From: JASHVB01 sp049522565
GTDB taxonomy: Bacteria > Pseudomonadota > Alphaproteobacteria > Acetobacterales > Acetobacteraceae
Length of the DNA: 14,301 bases
Direction of reading: 5' to 3'
NCBI GenBank assembly: GCA_049522565.1
Contig: JBEKNT010000150.1
Location: 1-14,301, forward strand
Below, piece after piece: positions 1 through 6,962 of the stretch; the stretch's first letter is position 1, and each line of letters begins with the position of its first letter. Position numbers and translations under genes: made by a program. The notes under the pieces are model-generated. The model did no database searches, was not told where the DNA came from, and saw only the letters and a list, made by a program, of their open reading frames with translations.

Positions 1-23
1 CCGTCGGTCCGCTCTGCGGCCCA

Positions 24-41
24 ACCCCCCACAAGGGGGGT
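24..41 (+). repeat. Short G/C hairpin ahead of the hydrogenase small subunit
   Basis: Seven perfectly complementary base pairs (ACCCCCC at 24-30, GGGGGGT at 35-41) enclose the loop ACAA and stop directly before the AGGAGG ribosome binding site at 42-47. The upstream gene, probably another hydrogenase subunit, must end here. One frame has a TAG at 41-43, and another runs to a TGA at 58-60 that would overlap the next start as ATGA. Neither fragment is long enough to identify. The hairpin could be an intercistronic processing or stability element, or the remains of a G/C-rich repeat. Confidence 0.35.
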
Positions 42-56
42 AGGAGGACGGTTCTT

Positions 57-830
57 ATGACCGGCAAACCCAGGCTCGCCGTCTGGAAGTTCGCCTCCTG
101 CGACGGCTGTCAGCTCTCGCTGTTGGATTGCGAGGACGAACTGCTGGCGGTGGCCGGCGCGGTGGACATCGCCTATTTCCCGGAAGCCACGCGCGGCGTG
201 CTGAAGGGCCCGTACGACGTGTCGCTGGTGGAAGGCTCGGTCACCACGCCGCACGACGCGGAACGGCTGCACGAGGTGCGCCGTCAGTCGCGCACGCTGA
301 TCACCATCGGCGCCTGCGCCACCGCCGGCGGCATCCAGGCGCTGCGCAACTTCAAGGACGTGCGCGACTTCACCGCCATCGTCTACGCCCGGCCGGACTA
401 TATCGACACGCTCGCCACCTCCACGCCGATCAGCGCGCATGTCAACGTCGATTTCGAGCTGCGTGGCTGCCCGATCAACAAGCACCAGTTGCTGGAGGTG
501 CTGGTGGCTTATCTCCACCGCCGCAAGCCGAATATTCCCCCGCATTCCGTCTGCATGGAGTGCAAGGCGCGCGGCACCGTCTGCGTGCTGGTGCGCGGCG
601 CGGCGTCCTGCCTGGGGCCGGTGACACATGCCGGCTGCGGCGCCATCTGTCCCGCGTACAATCGTGGCTGCTATGGCTGCTTCGGGCCGAAGGAGACGCC
701 CAACACGGTCTCGCTCAGCCGCAAGCTGCGCAACGACGGCATGAACGAACGCGACCTCCAGCGCGTCTACCGCACCTTCAATGCCGGCGCCGAAGCGTTC
801 CGCGAAGAGGGCGACCGTCATGGAACGTAG
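57..830 (+). CDS. hydD: [NiFe] hydrogenase small (delta) subunit, group 3b type
   Basis: This 257-residue protein is the electron-transfer subunit of a cytoplasmic, pyridine-nucleotide-linked [NiFe] hydrogenase (sulfhydrogenase delta / COG1941 type). The proximal [4Fe-4S] ligands are visible as CDGC (C15, C18), the Cys of GACATAGG (C87) and the Cys of GCPIN (C138). Eight more cysteines at 166, 169, 176, 185, 194, 198, 205 and 208, including CLGPVTHAGCGAICP, are enough for two further [4Fe-4S] clusters. This makes it longer and more Cys-rich than HoxY of group 3d (about 180 aa, one cluster), so 3b fits best; F420- or Mvh-type small subunits are the nearest alternatives. There is no Tat signal, so it is cytoplasmic. 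The start is set by AGGAGG at 42-47, nine bases before the ATG, and by the family-typical opening KPRLAVWKFASCDGCQ. Its last 11 bases overlap the large-subunit gene. Confidence 0.93.
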   Translation: MTGKPRLAVWKFASCDGCQLSLLDCEDELLAVAGAVDIAYFPEATRGVLKGPYDVSLVEGSVTTPHDAERLHEVRRQSRTLITIGACATAGGIQALRNFKDVRDFTAIVYARPDYIDTLATSTPISAHVNVDFELRGCPINKHQLLEVLVAYLHRRKPNIPPHSVCMECKARGTVCVLVRGAASCLGPVTHAGCGAICPAYNRGCYGCFGPKETPNTVSLSRKLRNDGMNERDLQRVYRTFNAGAEAFREEGDRHGT

Positions 831-2109
831 GACCATCAAGGTCGATGTACTGGCGCGGGTGGAAGGCGAGGGCGCGCTGCGCCTGGTGATCGAGGACGGC
901 AAGCTGCGCGACGCCGAACTGCGCATCTTCGAGCCGCCACGGTTCTTCGAGGCCTTCCTGCGCGGCCGTTCGTTCATGGAAGTGCCGGACATCACCGCCC
1001 GGATCTGCGGCATCTGCCCGGTCGCCTACCAGATGAGCGCGGTGCACGCGATGGAAGATGCGTTGGGCATCGCCGTCACGCCGGAGATCCGCGCACTCCG
1101 CCGGCTGCTGTATTGCGGCGAGTGGATCGAGAGCCACGTGCTGCACATGTATATGCTGCACGCGCCGGACTTCCTCGGCTACGACGGCGCGGTGGAGATG
1201 GCGAAGGACCACCCGGACGTGGTGCGCGACGGGCTGGCGCTGAAGAAGCTGGGCAACGAGATTCTCCGTCTGCTGGGCGGGCGGGAAGTCCACCCGATCA
1301 ATGTGCGGGTCGGCGGATTCTACCGCGTGCCGAGCAAGCGCGAGCTGCGCGAATTGCGCGACGGGCTGCTGCGCGGCCGCGACGCATCGCTGGCGACGGT
1401 GAAGCTGGTCGCCGGATTCGAATTTCCCGATGTCGAACGGGATTATGAATTCGTGTCGCTCGGCCATGCGGGGGAATATCCGTTCAATGCCGGACACGTG
1501 GTGTCGAACAAGGGTCTGGACATCACGCCGCAGCAATACGACGCGCATTTCGAGGAATTCCACGTCAAGCGCTCGAATGCGCTGCATTCCCGGCATATCG
1601 GCCATGGTGCTTACCTGACCGGGCCGCTGGCGCGTTACAGCCTGAATTCAGCGCTGTTGTCGCCGCTGGCGCAGGAGGCGGCAAAGCAGGCGGGGCTCGG
1701 GCCGACCTGCAACAACCCGTTCCGCAGCATCGTGATCCGTGCGGTGGAAGTGGTCTACGCGTTCGACGAGGCGCTGCGGATCATCGATGCGTACCAGCCA
1801 CCGGACCGGCCGTTCGTCGATACGCCGGTGCGCGCCGGGGTCGGCTATGCCTGCACCGAGGCGCCGCGCGGCATGCTGTATCATCGCTATCGGCTCGACA
1901 CGGAAGGCAGCGTGCTGGACGCCAAGATCGTGCCGCCGACCTCGCAGAACCAGCCGAGCATCGAGGCGGATTTGCTCGATTTTGCCCCGCGCTGGCTGGA
2001 TCTGCCGGATGAGCGGCTCGGCCATTTGTGTGAGCAAGCGATACGGAACCACGATCCGTGTATTTCGTGCGCGACGCATTTCCTGAAGCTGGACGTGGTG
2101 CGTGGGTGA
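820..2109 (+). CDS. hydA: [NiFe] hydrogenase large (alpha) subunit, group 3b type
   Basis: This 429-residue catalytic subunit holds the Ni-Fe site for reversible H2 oxidation. Both Ni-binding motifs are intact: RICGICP near the N-terminus (C63, C66) and DPCISCATH at the C-terminus (C414, C417). The conserved ARVEGEG segment opens the protein. Nine residues (FLKLDVVRG) follow His420; in this family that tail is removed by a dedicated endopeptidase once nickel is in place, and such a gene follows directly. The ATG at 820 was chosen because it has AAGAGGG at 805-811 and gives a normal N-terminus. An in-frame ATG at 781 would only add 13 residues inside the small-subunit gene. The stop overlaps the next start as TGATG, implying coupled translation. 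The diaphorase (FAD/NAD) and Fe-S beta subunits are not in the window and are expected upstream. Confidence 0.95.
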   Translation: MERRTIKVDVLARVEGEGALRLVIEDGKLRDAELRIFEPPRFFEAFLRGRSFMEVPDITARICGICPVAYQMSAVHAMEDALGIAVTPEIRALRRLLYCGEWIESHVLHMYMLHAPDFLGYDGAVEMAKDHPDVVRDGLALKKLGNEILRLLGGREVHPINVRVGGFYRVPSKRELRELRDGLLRGRDASLATVKLVAGFEFPDVERDYEFVSLGHAGEYPFNAGHVVSNKGLDITPQQYDAHFEEFHVKRSNALHSRHIGHGAYLTGPLARYSLNSALLSPLAQEAAKQAGLGPTCNNPFRSIVIRAVEVVYAFDEALRIIDAYQPPDRPFVDTPVRAGVGYACTEAPRGMLYHRYRLDTEGSVLDAKIVPPTSQNQPSIEADLLDFAPRWLDLPDERLGHLCEQAIRNHDPCISCATHFLKLDVVRG

Positions 2110-2711
2110 TGAAGCAAACTTCTCCCCCTCCCCTTGAGGGAGGGGGGTGGGGGGAGGGGTGCGCGCGCTCCTTGGCTGGTGGCGCGCACACCCCTCCCCC
2201 CGACCTTGATCCGCTTCGCGGCTCAAGCCCTCAAGGGGAGGGGGAGACGTCTTCTGCCTCCCGTCGTCTGGTCATCGGCATCGGCAATCCCGATCGCGGC
2301 GACGACGGCGTGGGTCGGCTGGTCGCACAGCGCTTGCGCGGCAACCTGCCAAGCGATGTCCGGGTCGAGGAGCAGGACGGCGGTGTCGCGGCACTGATCG
2401 AGAGCCTGCGCGACGTGGACAGCGTGTGGCTGATCGACGCGGTGGTATCCGGCGCGCCGGCCGGCACGATCCACCAGGCCGACTGCACCGCCACTGACGT
2501 CCTGCCGGCCAAATCCGGCGCGTCCTCGCACGGTCTTGGCGTCGCCGAAGCGATCGCGCTCGCGCGCATGCTGCACGGCCTGCCGCGCGTCTGCATGCTC
2601 TATACGGTAGAGGGCGTGACATTTGCGCCCGGTGCCGCCATGACTGCGCAGGTCGTCGCCGCGGCGGATACGCTGGTCGCGCGGCTGGCGAACGCGCTGC
2701 GATCCGGATGA
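2109..2711 (+). CDS. Hydrogenase maturation endopeptidase (HycI/HybD family) with N-terminal repeat-encoded insert
   Basis: This 200-residue peptidase cleaves the C-terminal tail of the hydrogenase large subunit. The conserved core starts at about residue 55. It has GIGNPDRGDDGVG (57-69) with the acidic metal-binding position (D65/D66), a second acidic ligand in IDAVVSG (D110), and the SHGLG histidine (H141), matching the Glu/Asp/His nickel-sensing triad known for this family. The ATG at 2109 overlaps the large-subunit stop (TGATG), and no other in-frame ATG lies before the core. Residues about 5-48 are Pro/Gly-rich and come entirely from a palindromic DNA repeat (2119-2250). Without it the protein would begin MKQTSASRRLVIGIGNP, which is normal for the family. 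The insert may be a harmless disordered tail, or translation may start at an unrecognised near-cognate codon after it. The stop is 12 bases before the next gene. Confidence 0.9.
   Translation: MKQTSPPPLEGGGWGEGCARSLAGGAHTPPPDLDPLRGSSPQGEGETSSASRRLVIGIGNPDRGDDGVGRLVAQRLRGNLPSDVRVEEQDGGVAALIESLRDVDSVWLIDAVVSGAPAGTIHQADCTATDVLPAKSGASSHGLGVAEAIALARMLHGLPRVCMLYTVEGVTFAPGAAMTAQVVAAADTLVARLANALRSG
2119..2250. repeat. Palindromic G/C-rich repeat element read in frame inside the endopeptidase gene
   Basis: The outer arms are a perfect 20-bp inverted repeat (2121-2140 with 2228-2247). Inside lies a second perfect 13-bp pair (2149-2161 with 2189-2201), followed by GCGCGC at 2163-2168 with 2182-2187. 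CTTCT occurs at both edges (2119-2123 and 2251-2255), so the unit 2119-2250 is 132 bp, exactly 44 codons. The reading frame stays open across it. This resembles the dispersed palindromic elements of Alphaproteobacteria, and the in-frame position resembles Rickettsia palindromic elements; neither identity was tested by search. The plus strand of the left half also holds a G-quadruplex motif (2138-2159). Confidence 0.85.
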
Positions 2712-2723
2712 AGGAGCGGACGC

Positions 2724-3680
2724 ATGGCAAATCCGCCTCCGGCCCATCCCACCCGGCGGCAGCGTCCGCTACCCGGGCAACGGCCGAAACCGCCGGAGGA
2801 GGATCCGACCGCGCCGGCCGCCGTTCGGGCGATCCTGAACAGTCCCAGCTATCGCGAGGCCGACCGCGACGTCGACTTCCTGGCGCGCGACGAAACCCGC
2901 GGCGTGCGGCTGTTGCTCGACTACGCCAAGGCGGAACGGGTGTTGCAGGATTACGGTGTCGCCCACACCATCGTCGTGTTCGGCGGCACGCGGATCCCGG
3001 AGGGACGCGTCGCGCAGCAGGCGGTCGAGGCGTGTCGTGCGGCACTGCAAGGCGATCCGCAGAACGCCACGTTGCAGCACCGCCTGGCGATCGCGCAACG
3101 CGTGCTCGCGAACAGCCGCTACTACGACGAGGCGCGCGCGCTCGGCCGGCTGATCGGTGCGGCCGGGCAGCGGGCTCGCGGCGGACGCGTCGTGGTGATG
3201 ACCGGCGGTGGCCCCGGCATCATGGAGGCGGCAAATCGCGGCGCGCATGATCAGGGCGCGCGCTCGGCGGGTCTCAACATCGTGCTGCCGCACGAGCAAT
3301 ACCCGAACCCGTACGTTACCCCCGAGCTGTGCTTCCTGTTCCACTATTTCGCCATCCGCAAACTGCATTTCGTCAAGCGCGCGCGGGCGCTGGTGGTGTT
3401 TCCGGGCGGCTATGGCACGTTGGACGAGCTGTTCGAGGTGCTCGCCCTGGCGCAGACCCGAAAGATCGGGCCGCTGCCGGTCATCCTGGTCGGCGAGGCG
3501 TATTGGCGCCGGGTGTTCAACCCGGATGCCCTGGTGGAAGAGGGCGTGATCGATCCGGAAGACCGGGAGTTGTTCTGGTTCGCGGAAACCGCCGAGGCAG
3601 TCTGGCGGGACATACTCGGCTGGTACGAAGCGATCGGCCAGCCGTTGCTGACCCCCGAAACCGCAGGTCCCAACCCATGA
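2724..3680 (+). CDS. LOG-family Rossmann protein (TIGR00730-like, lysine-decarboxylase-like fold)
   Basis: This 318-residue cytoplasmic protein has the LOG signature: a first Rossmann strand TIVVFGGTR (82-90), GGGPGIMEAANRG (161-173) and PGGYGTLDE (227-235). Characterised members are nucleoside-5'-monophosphate phosphoribohydrolases that release bases such as cytokinins; many carry the misleading name lysine decarboxylase. This one is much longer than the usual 180-200 residues. It has a Pro/Arg-rich start (1-30), a helical lead segment and an extra helical stretch (about 95-150) between the first strand and the GGGPG loop, so substrate assignment by homology is unsafe. The start has AAGGAG at 2711-2716, seven bases ahead. 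Its stop overlaps the next ATG as ATGA. Position in the hydrogenase operon suggests co-expression only. Confidence 0.88.
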   Translation: MANPPPAHPTRRQRPLPGQRPKPPEEDPTAPAAVRAILNSPSYREADRDVDFLARDETRGVRLLLDYAKAERVLQDYGVAHTIVVFGGTRIPEGRVAQQAVEACRAALQGDPQNATLQHRLAIAQRVLANSRYYDEARALGRLIGAAGQRARGGRVVVMTGGGPGIMEAANRGAHDQGARSAGLNIVLPHEQYPNPYVTPELCFLFHYFAIRKLHFVKRARALVVFPGGYGTLDELFEVLALAQTRKIGPLPVILVGEAYWRRVFNPDALVEEGVIDPEDRELFWFAETAEAVWRDILGWYEAIGQPLLTPETAGPNP

Positions 3681-5065
3681 AACTATCGTTCCACGGTGCG
3701 GCCGGCACGGTCACCGGCTCCTGCCACCTGGTCGAGGCCGCCGGCCGGCGCATCCTGATCGATTGCGGACTGCTGCAAGGCAGCCGCGAGTTGGAGCATG
3801 AGAACGCCGATCCGTTCGGCTTCGATGCCGCCGCCATCGACTGCGTGCTGCTGACGCACGCCCATCTCGATCATTGCGGCCGGCTGCCGCTGCTGATCAA
3901 GCGCGGCTTCCACGGCGAGATCATCGCCACGGCGCCGACCCGCGAGCTGACCCGCCTGGTGCTGCTGGACTCGGCGCGGCTGCAAGAGGAGGAAGCGCGG
4001 CGGCGCAGCCGGCATCGCCGGCGCCATGGCCAGGAGGTGCAGGAACAACCGCTGTATACGCTGCCGGAGGCGCTCAACGGCCTCGACGCGTTCGGCAAGC
4101 CGGCACGCTATAACGAGCCGGTCGCGCTTGGCCCCGGGCTGCGTGCGACGTTCCATGAGGCGGGGCATATCCTCGGCTCTGCCAGCATCGCGCTGGAGGT
4201 GCGGGAGAACGGCACCGCACGGACGGTGGTGTTTTCCGGCGACCTTGGCGGCGCGGGCCATCCGTTGCTGAACCCGCCGGCGCCGCCGGCGCAAGCCGAC
4301 ATCGTCGTTATGGAGTCGACCTACGGCGACCGGATGCACCGCTCCTATGCCGATTCGATCGCGGAATTCTATGCCGCCATCACCGACACCTTCGCCCGCG
4401 GCGGCAATGTGCTGATTCCCGCCTTCGCCCTGGAACGCGCGCAAGAACTGCTGTTTGCCATTCACGCCGGCGTCGCGCAGGGCAAGCTGCAACGCTCGGT
4501 GCAGGTGTTCCTGGACTCGCCGATGGCGATCTCCGCCACCGAGATTTTTGCCCGCTATCCGGAGGATTGCGGACCCGCCATCCGTGACCTGGTGCGCGGG
4601 GGAGAAGATCCGTTCCACGTGCCGGGGCTGCACTTCACGCACGATGCCAGCGAGTCGATGGAGATCAACCGGATCGTCGGCGGCGCGATCATCATGGCGG
4701 GGTCCGGCATGTGCACGGGCGGGCGCATCCGTCACCATCTGCGGCACAACCTCTGGCGCTCGGACGCCAGCGTCGTGTTTGTCGGCTTTGCCGCGGCGGG
4801 AACGCTGGCGCGCAAGATCATCGACGGAGCGCGGTCGGTGAGCATTTTCGACGAAGACATCCCGGTGCGCGCGCGCGTGCACACGATCAACGGCTTTTCC
4901 GGCCACGCCGATCAGCAGGAGTTGCTGGCCTGGCACGGCGCGATCGGCGGCGTCGGGCGCACGTTCCTGGTGCATGGCGAACCTGGTGCGATGCAGACGC
5001 TGGCCGGGAAGCTGCCGCCGGGGACGGTGGAGACGCCCCGGCTGCACCAGGCATTCGAAGTGTGA
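3677..5065 (+). CDS. Beta-CASP metallo-beta-lactamase RNA-processing hydrolase (COG1236 / YSH1-like)
   Basis: This 462-residue zinc-dependent hydrolase belongs to the RNA-specificity group of the metallo-beta-lactamase fold, whose studied members are endo- or exoribonucleases. Visible metal ligands are HAHLDH (61-66), the His of EAGHILGSA (H164), the Asp of FSGDLGG (D189) and the late His of FLVHGEPGA (H433). The beta-CASP insert follows MESTYGDR (212-219), and the RMMBL-type end contains NGFSGHADQQEL (405-415, H410). The chosen ATG at 3677 overlaps the stop of the LOG gene (ATGA) and gives the standard opening MKLSFHGAAGTVTGSCHLVE. Longer upstream forms in this frame lie inside the LOG gene and are unlikely. 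It is the last gene of the cluster. Its cellular substrate cannot be read from the sequence. Confidence 0.93.
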   Translation: MKLSFHGAAGTVTGSCHLVEAAGRRILIDCGLLQGSRELEHENADPFGFDAAAIDCVLLTHAHLDHCGRLPLLIKRGFHGEIIATAPTRELTRLVLLDSARLQEEEARRRSRHRRRHGQEVQEQPLYTLPEALNGLDAFGKPARYNEPVALGPGLRATFHEAGHILGSASIALEVRENGTARTVVFSGDLGGAGHPLLNPPAPPAQADIVVMESTYGDRMHRSYADSIAEFYAAITDTFARGGNVLIPAFALERAQELLFAIHAGVAQGKLQRSVQVFLDSPMAISATEIFARYPEDCGPAIRDLVRGGEDPFHVPGLHFTHDASESMEINRIVGGAIIMAGSGMCTGGRIRHHLRHNLWRSDASVVFVGFAAAGTLARKIIDGARSVSIFDEDIPVRARVHTINGFSGHADQQELLAWHGAIGGVGRTFLVHGEPGAMQTLAGKLPPGTVETPRLHQAFEV

Positions 5066-5066
5066 T

Positions 5067-5101
5067 GCGGCGGCCCGGTGTGACCCGGGCCAGCCCGCCG
5101 C
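5067..5101. terminator. Bidirectional terminator-like hairpin between convergent genes
   Basis: The only space between the MBL gene and the convergent PEP-CTERM gene is 37 bp, and it is almost all hairpin. GGCCCGG (5072-5078) pairs with CCGGGCC (5085-5091) around a six-base loop, and GCGGCGG (5067-5073) can alternatively pair with CCGCCGC (5095-5101). There is no clear T tract on either side, so intrinsic termination would be imperfect. Confidence 0.45.
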
Positions 5102-5102
5102 T

Positions 5103-6578
5103 TCAGGCCGTCATGGCGCGGCGTCGCAACAGGCCCAGCCCGGTCAGCCCTGTGGCAAGCAGCGCCATCGACGCCGGTTCCGGAGCCGGTGCGAAGGCCA
5201 CGCCGCGGATCGAAACGTCATCCGTCGTGGTATCGGGGGCGTACAGCGTGGTGAAGCTCTCGTTGCCCGGCAGGCTGGTCGCCGCCAGCGAATCGGTGAT
5301 TTCGTAAAGGTAGCTCGGCGACAGCTCGTTCAACCCGTAGCTGGTAGCGAACAGCTCGACGCTGCCGCCGACAACCTCGCCGGTCAGGCCGAACAGGCCG
5401 GTGACGCCGGGCGCCGTGGGGGTATTGGCGTTGGCGTTCGCGTTGTTCACCAGGTTCAGCCCGGCAGTCAGGTCGTAGTCCAGCGTCCAGACGCCGTTGG
5501 TGAGGACCCATTTCTGCAGCCCGCCCTCCCCAAGCGCGGCCGCGTTGGCGTTGCCATTCTTCGGCTGGCCGCTGTCGGTCACGTACAGCACCGTCGAGCT
5601 GGCGAAGAAGTATTGCTCCGGACTGAGATAGACGAACTTGCCAAGGCGGGAATCGTTCACCCCGTTTTCGGTCGCGGCTGTCACATTGATCGAGCCGTTG
5701 TTGCCACCCAGGGAGTCCGGGCTGGCCGGCGGAATGATATGGGTGGTGACCAGTCCGGCCGACGAGGTCGGCAGACCGCCGCCGGGCCCGGTCAGGCTGC
5801 TGACATTGGTGAAGTTCTGGCTGCCGCTGCCCGGCGGGTTCTGATCGCGCGAGACATAGAGCGTGTTGCCGCTGCCGGTATTGACGATCTCGACCGCGCG
5901 CGTATCGGTGCTGTTGTCGATCGGCGTCGCGGTGGTGGCGCCAAGTGTGGCGTAGAACACGCCCTGGGTCGGGTCGGTCTTGCTGGCGCCCTGCCCCGAG
6001 ACATAGAACGACGAACCGTCCACCGTCACCACGCTGCGTGGGTTGTTCGTGTTGAACACGCCGGTCAGCGCGGTGCTGGTATTGATGCTGCCGTCCGCGC
6101 CGATCAGCGCGACCACGCGCGGCACCGTGGTGTAGACGGTTCCCGTCTGGTTGGCGGCGGTCAGGCTGGTCGTCTGCCCGAGGCCGGTCGCGCCATAGGT
6201 AGAGAATGGCGCCGTATTGAACGTCGTGGCGTTCACGCCATAGCCCATGATCGTCAGATACTGACCGTTCACGGATTGCTGGAGGAACCCCTCCGACGCC
6301 GAACCGTATTCGCCGGAGATCGCCGAATTGGCGCCGTTGCTGGTTTGCGGCAGGGTCAGCGTTCCCACCGAGGTCGCCGAGGTGCCGCCGGTCCCGAGTT
6401 GGAATTCCTGCAGCACGATCGGCGCCGCGGTGTCGAGCGTGCTGCCGGAGACGGTGCTGATCACCAGATCGTTCGCGGTGAAGGCGGTAATGGTCGCGGC
6501 CGCTGCCATCGGCCCCGCGGCCAGGGCGGCAGCAGAGGCGAGTAATGCGGCACGGGACCACGGGCAAACGATCGACAT
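5103..6578 (-). CDS. Secreted PEP-CTERM sorting-domain protein
   Basis: This 491-residue exported protein has a Sec-type signal peptide (about 1-28; hydrophobic stretch ALLASAAALAAGPMAAAA). The C-terminus has a typical PEP-CTERM tripartite signal: PEP at 466-468, a hydrophobic helix (471-484) and RRR at 485-487. In known systems an exosortase cleaves and handles such proteins during export, often together with exopolysaccharide; no exosortase gene lies in this window. The mature part is Thr/Ser/Gly/Asn-rich, nearly free of Cys and beta-rich. Recurring strands such as SSFYVSG, NTLYVSRD and TVLYVTDSGQP suggest a beta-propeller-like surface protein. A short NANANAN run precedes the last third. 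The start is supported by AAGGA (plus-strand 6585-6589) seven bases upstream. Its specific role is unknown. Confidence 0.88.
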   Translation of the reverse strand: MSIVCPWSRAALLASAAALAAGPMAAAATITAFTANDLVISTVSGSTLDTAAPIVLQEFQLGTGGTSATSVGTLTLPQTSNGANSAISGEYGSASEGFLQQSVNGQYLTIMGYGVNATTFNTAPFSTYGATGLGQTTSLTAANQTGTVYTTVPRVVALIGADGSINTSTALTGVFNTNNPRSVVTVDGSSFYVSGQGASKTDPTQGVFYATLGATTATPIDNSTDTRAVEIVNTGSGNTLYVSRDQNPPGSGSQNFTNVSSLTGPGGGLPTSSAGLVTTHIIPPASPDSLGGNNGSINVTAATENGVNDSRLGKFVYLSPEQYFFASSTVLYVTDSGQPKNGNANAAALGEGGLQKWVLTNGVWTLDYDLTAGLNLVNNANANANTPTAPGVTGLFGLTGEVVGGSVELFATSYGLNELSPSYLYEITDSLAATSLPGNESFTTLYAPDTTTDDVSIRGVAFAPAPEPASMALLATGLTGLGLLRRRAMTA

Positions 6579-6962
6579 GACGAATCCTTAACGGTTCTGT
6601 CGAGGCCCTTACCGGTGGTCGGTCGCACGCTCAACCCAATCTGTGTGACAATTGCGAGTCTGTTGCGGCCGTCGTCGTTGGTGGCCTGCGACGCGGTTCA
6701 CAGCGGCCTGCGCCACACATCGATCTTGCCGCGACCGGTGTCACACGCCGGGCTGCGCCAGACGGCAACTTTTCTGCTTGATCCACACCAGGCCGTTCGC
6801 TACCGTGCCCTATTGGACGCCTGATCCAGGTTCGAACCATGATGACCACGCGCTTTGATATGACCAGCACGACCGGCAATCCGCTCGCCTCGCGAGTGGA
6901 AGGTATTGCCGCGTCGTCTCGTGTCTGCCGCGCCCCCGTCATCCAAATTCGAGCCGTTACCA
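6579..6962. other. Divergent intergenic region upstream of the PEP-CTERM gene and the ABC exporter
   Basis: This 384-bp stretch should contain the promoters of both divergent genes, but I see no convincing -35/-10 pair on either strand. A 58-codon plus-strand open frame (from the ATG at 6842 to the TAA at 7013) overlaps the exporter ATPase start, lacks a ribosome binding site and has no recognisable product. I do not call it a gene. Confidence 0.4.

Noticed and set aside
2119..2250. Rho-independent terminator between the hydrogenase large subunit and the peptidase
   Set aside because: No T tract follows, the hairpin lies inside an open reading frame after a coupled start codon, and downstream genes appear co-transcribed.
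3329..3676. Upstream extension of the MBL gene inside the LOG gene
   Set aside because: The extension is Arg/Gly-rich shadow sequence; the ATG at 3677 gives the exact family N-terminus and an ATGA junction.
3683..5047. 454-codon open frame antisense to the MBL gene
   Set aside because: It mirrors a clear beta-CASP hydrolase with all metal ligands; long antisense frames are expected at this GC content and its product is Arg/Gln/Ala-rich without motifs.
4974..6545. 523-codon plus-strand frame across the PEP-CTERM gene
   Set aside because: The opposite strand encodes a signal peptide and a full PEP-CTERM sorting signal; the plus-strand product is an Arg/Gly-rich shadow.
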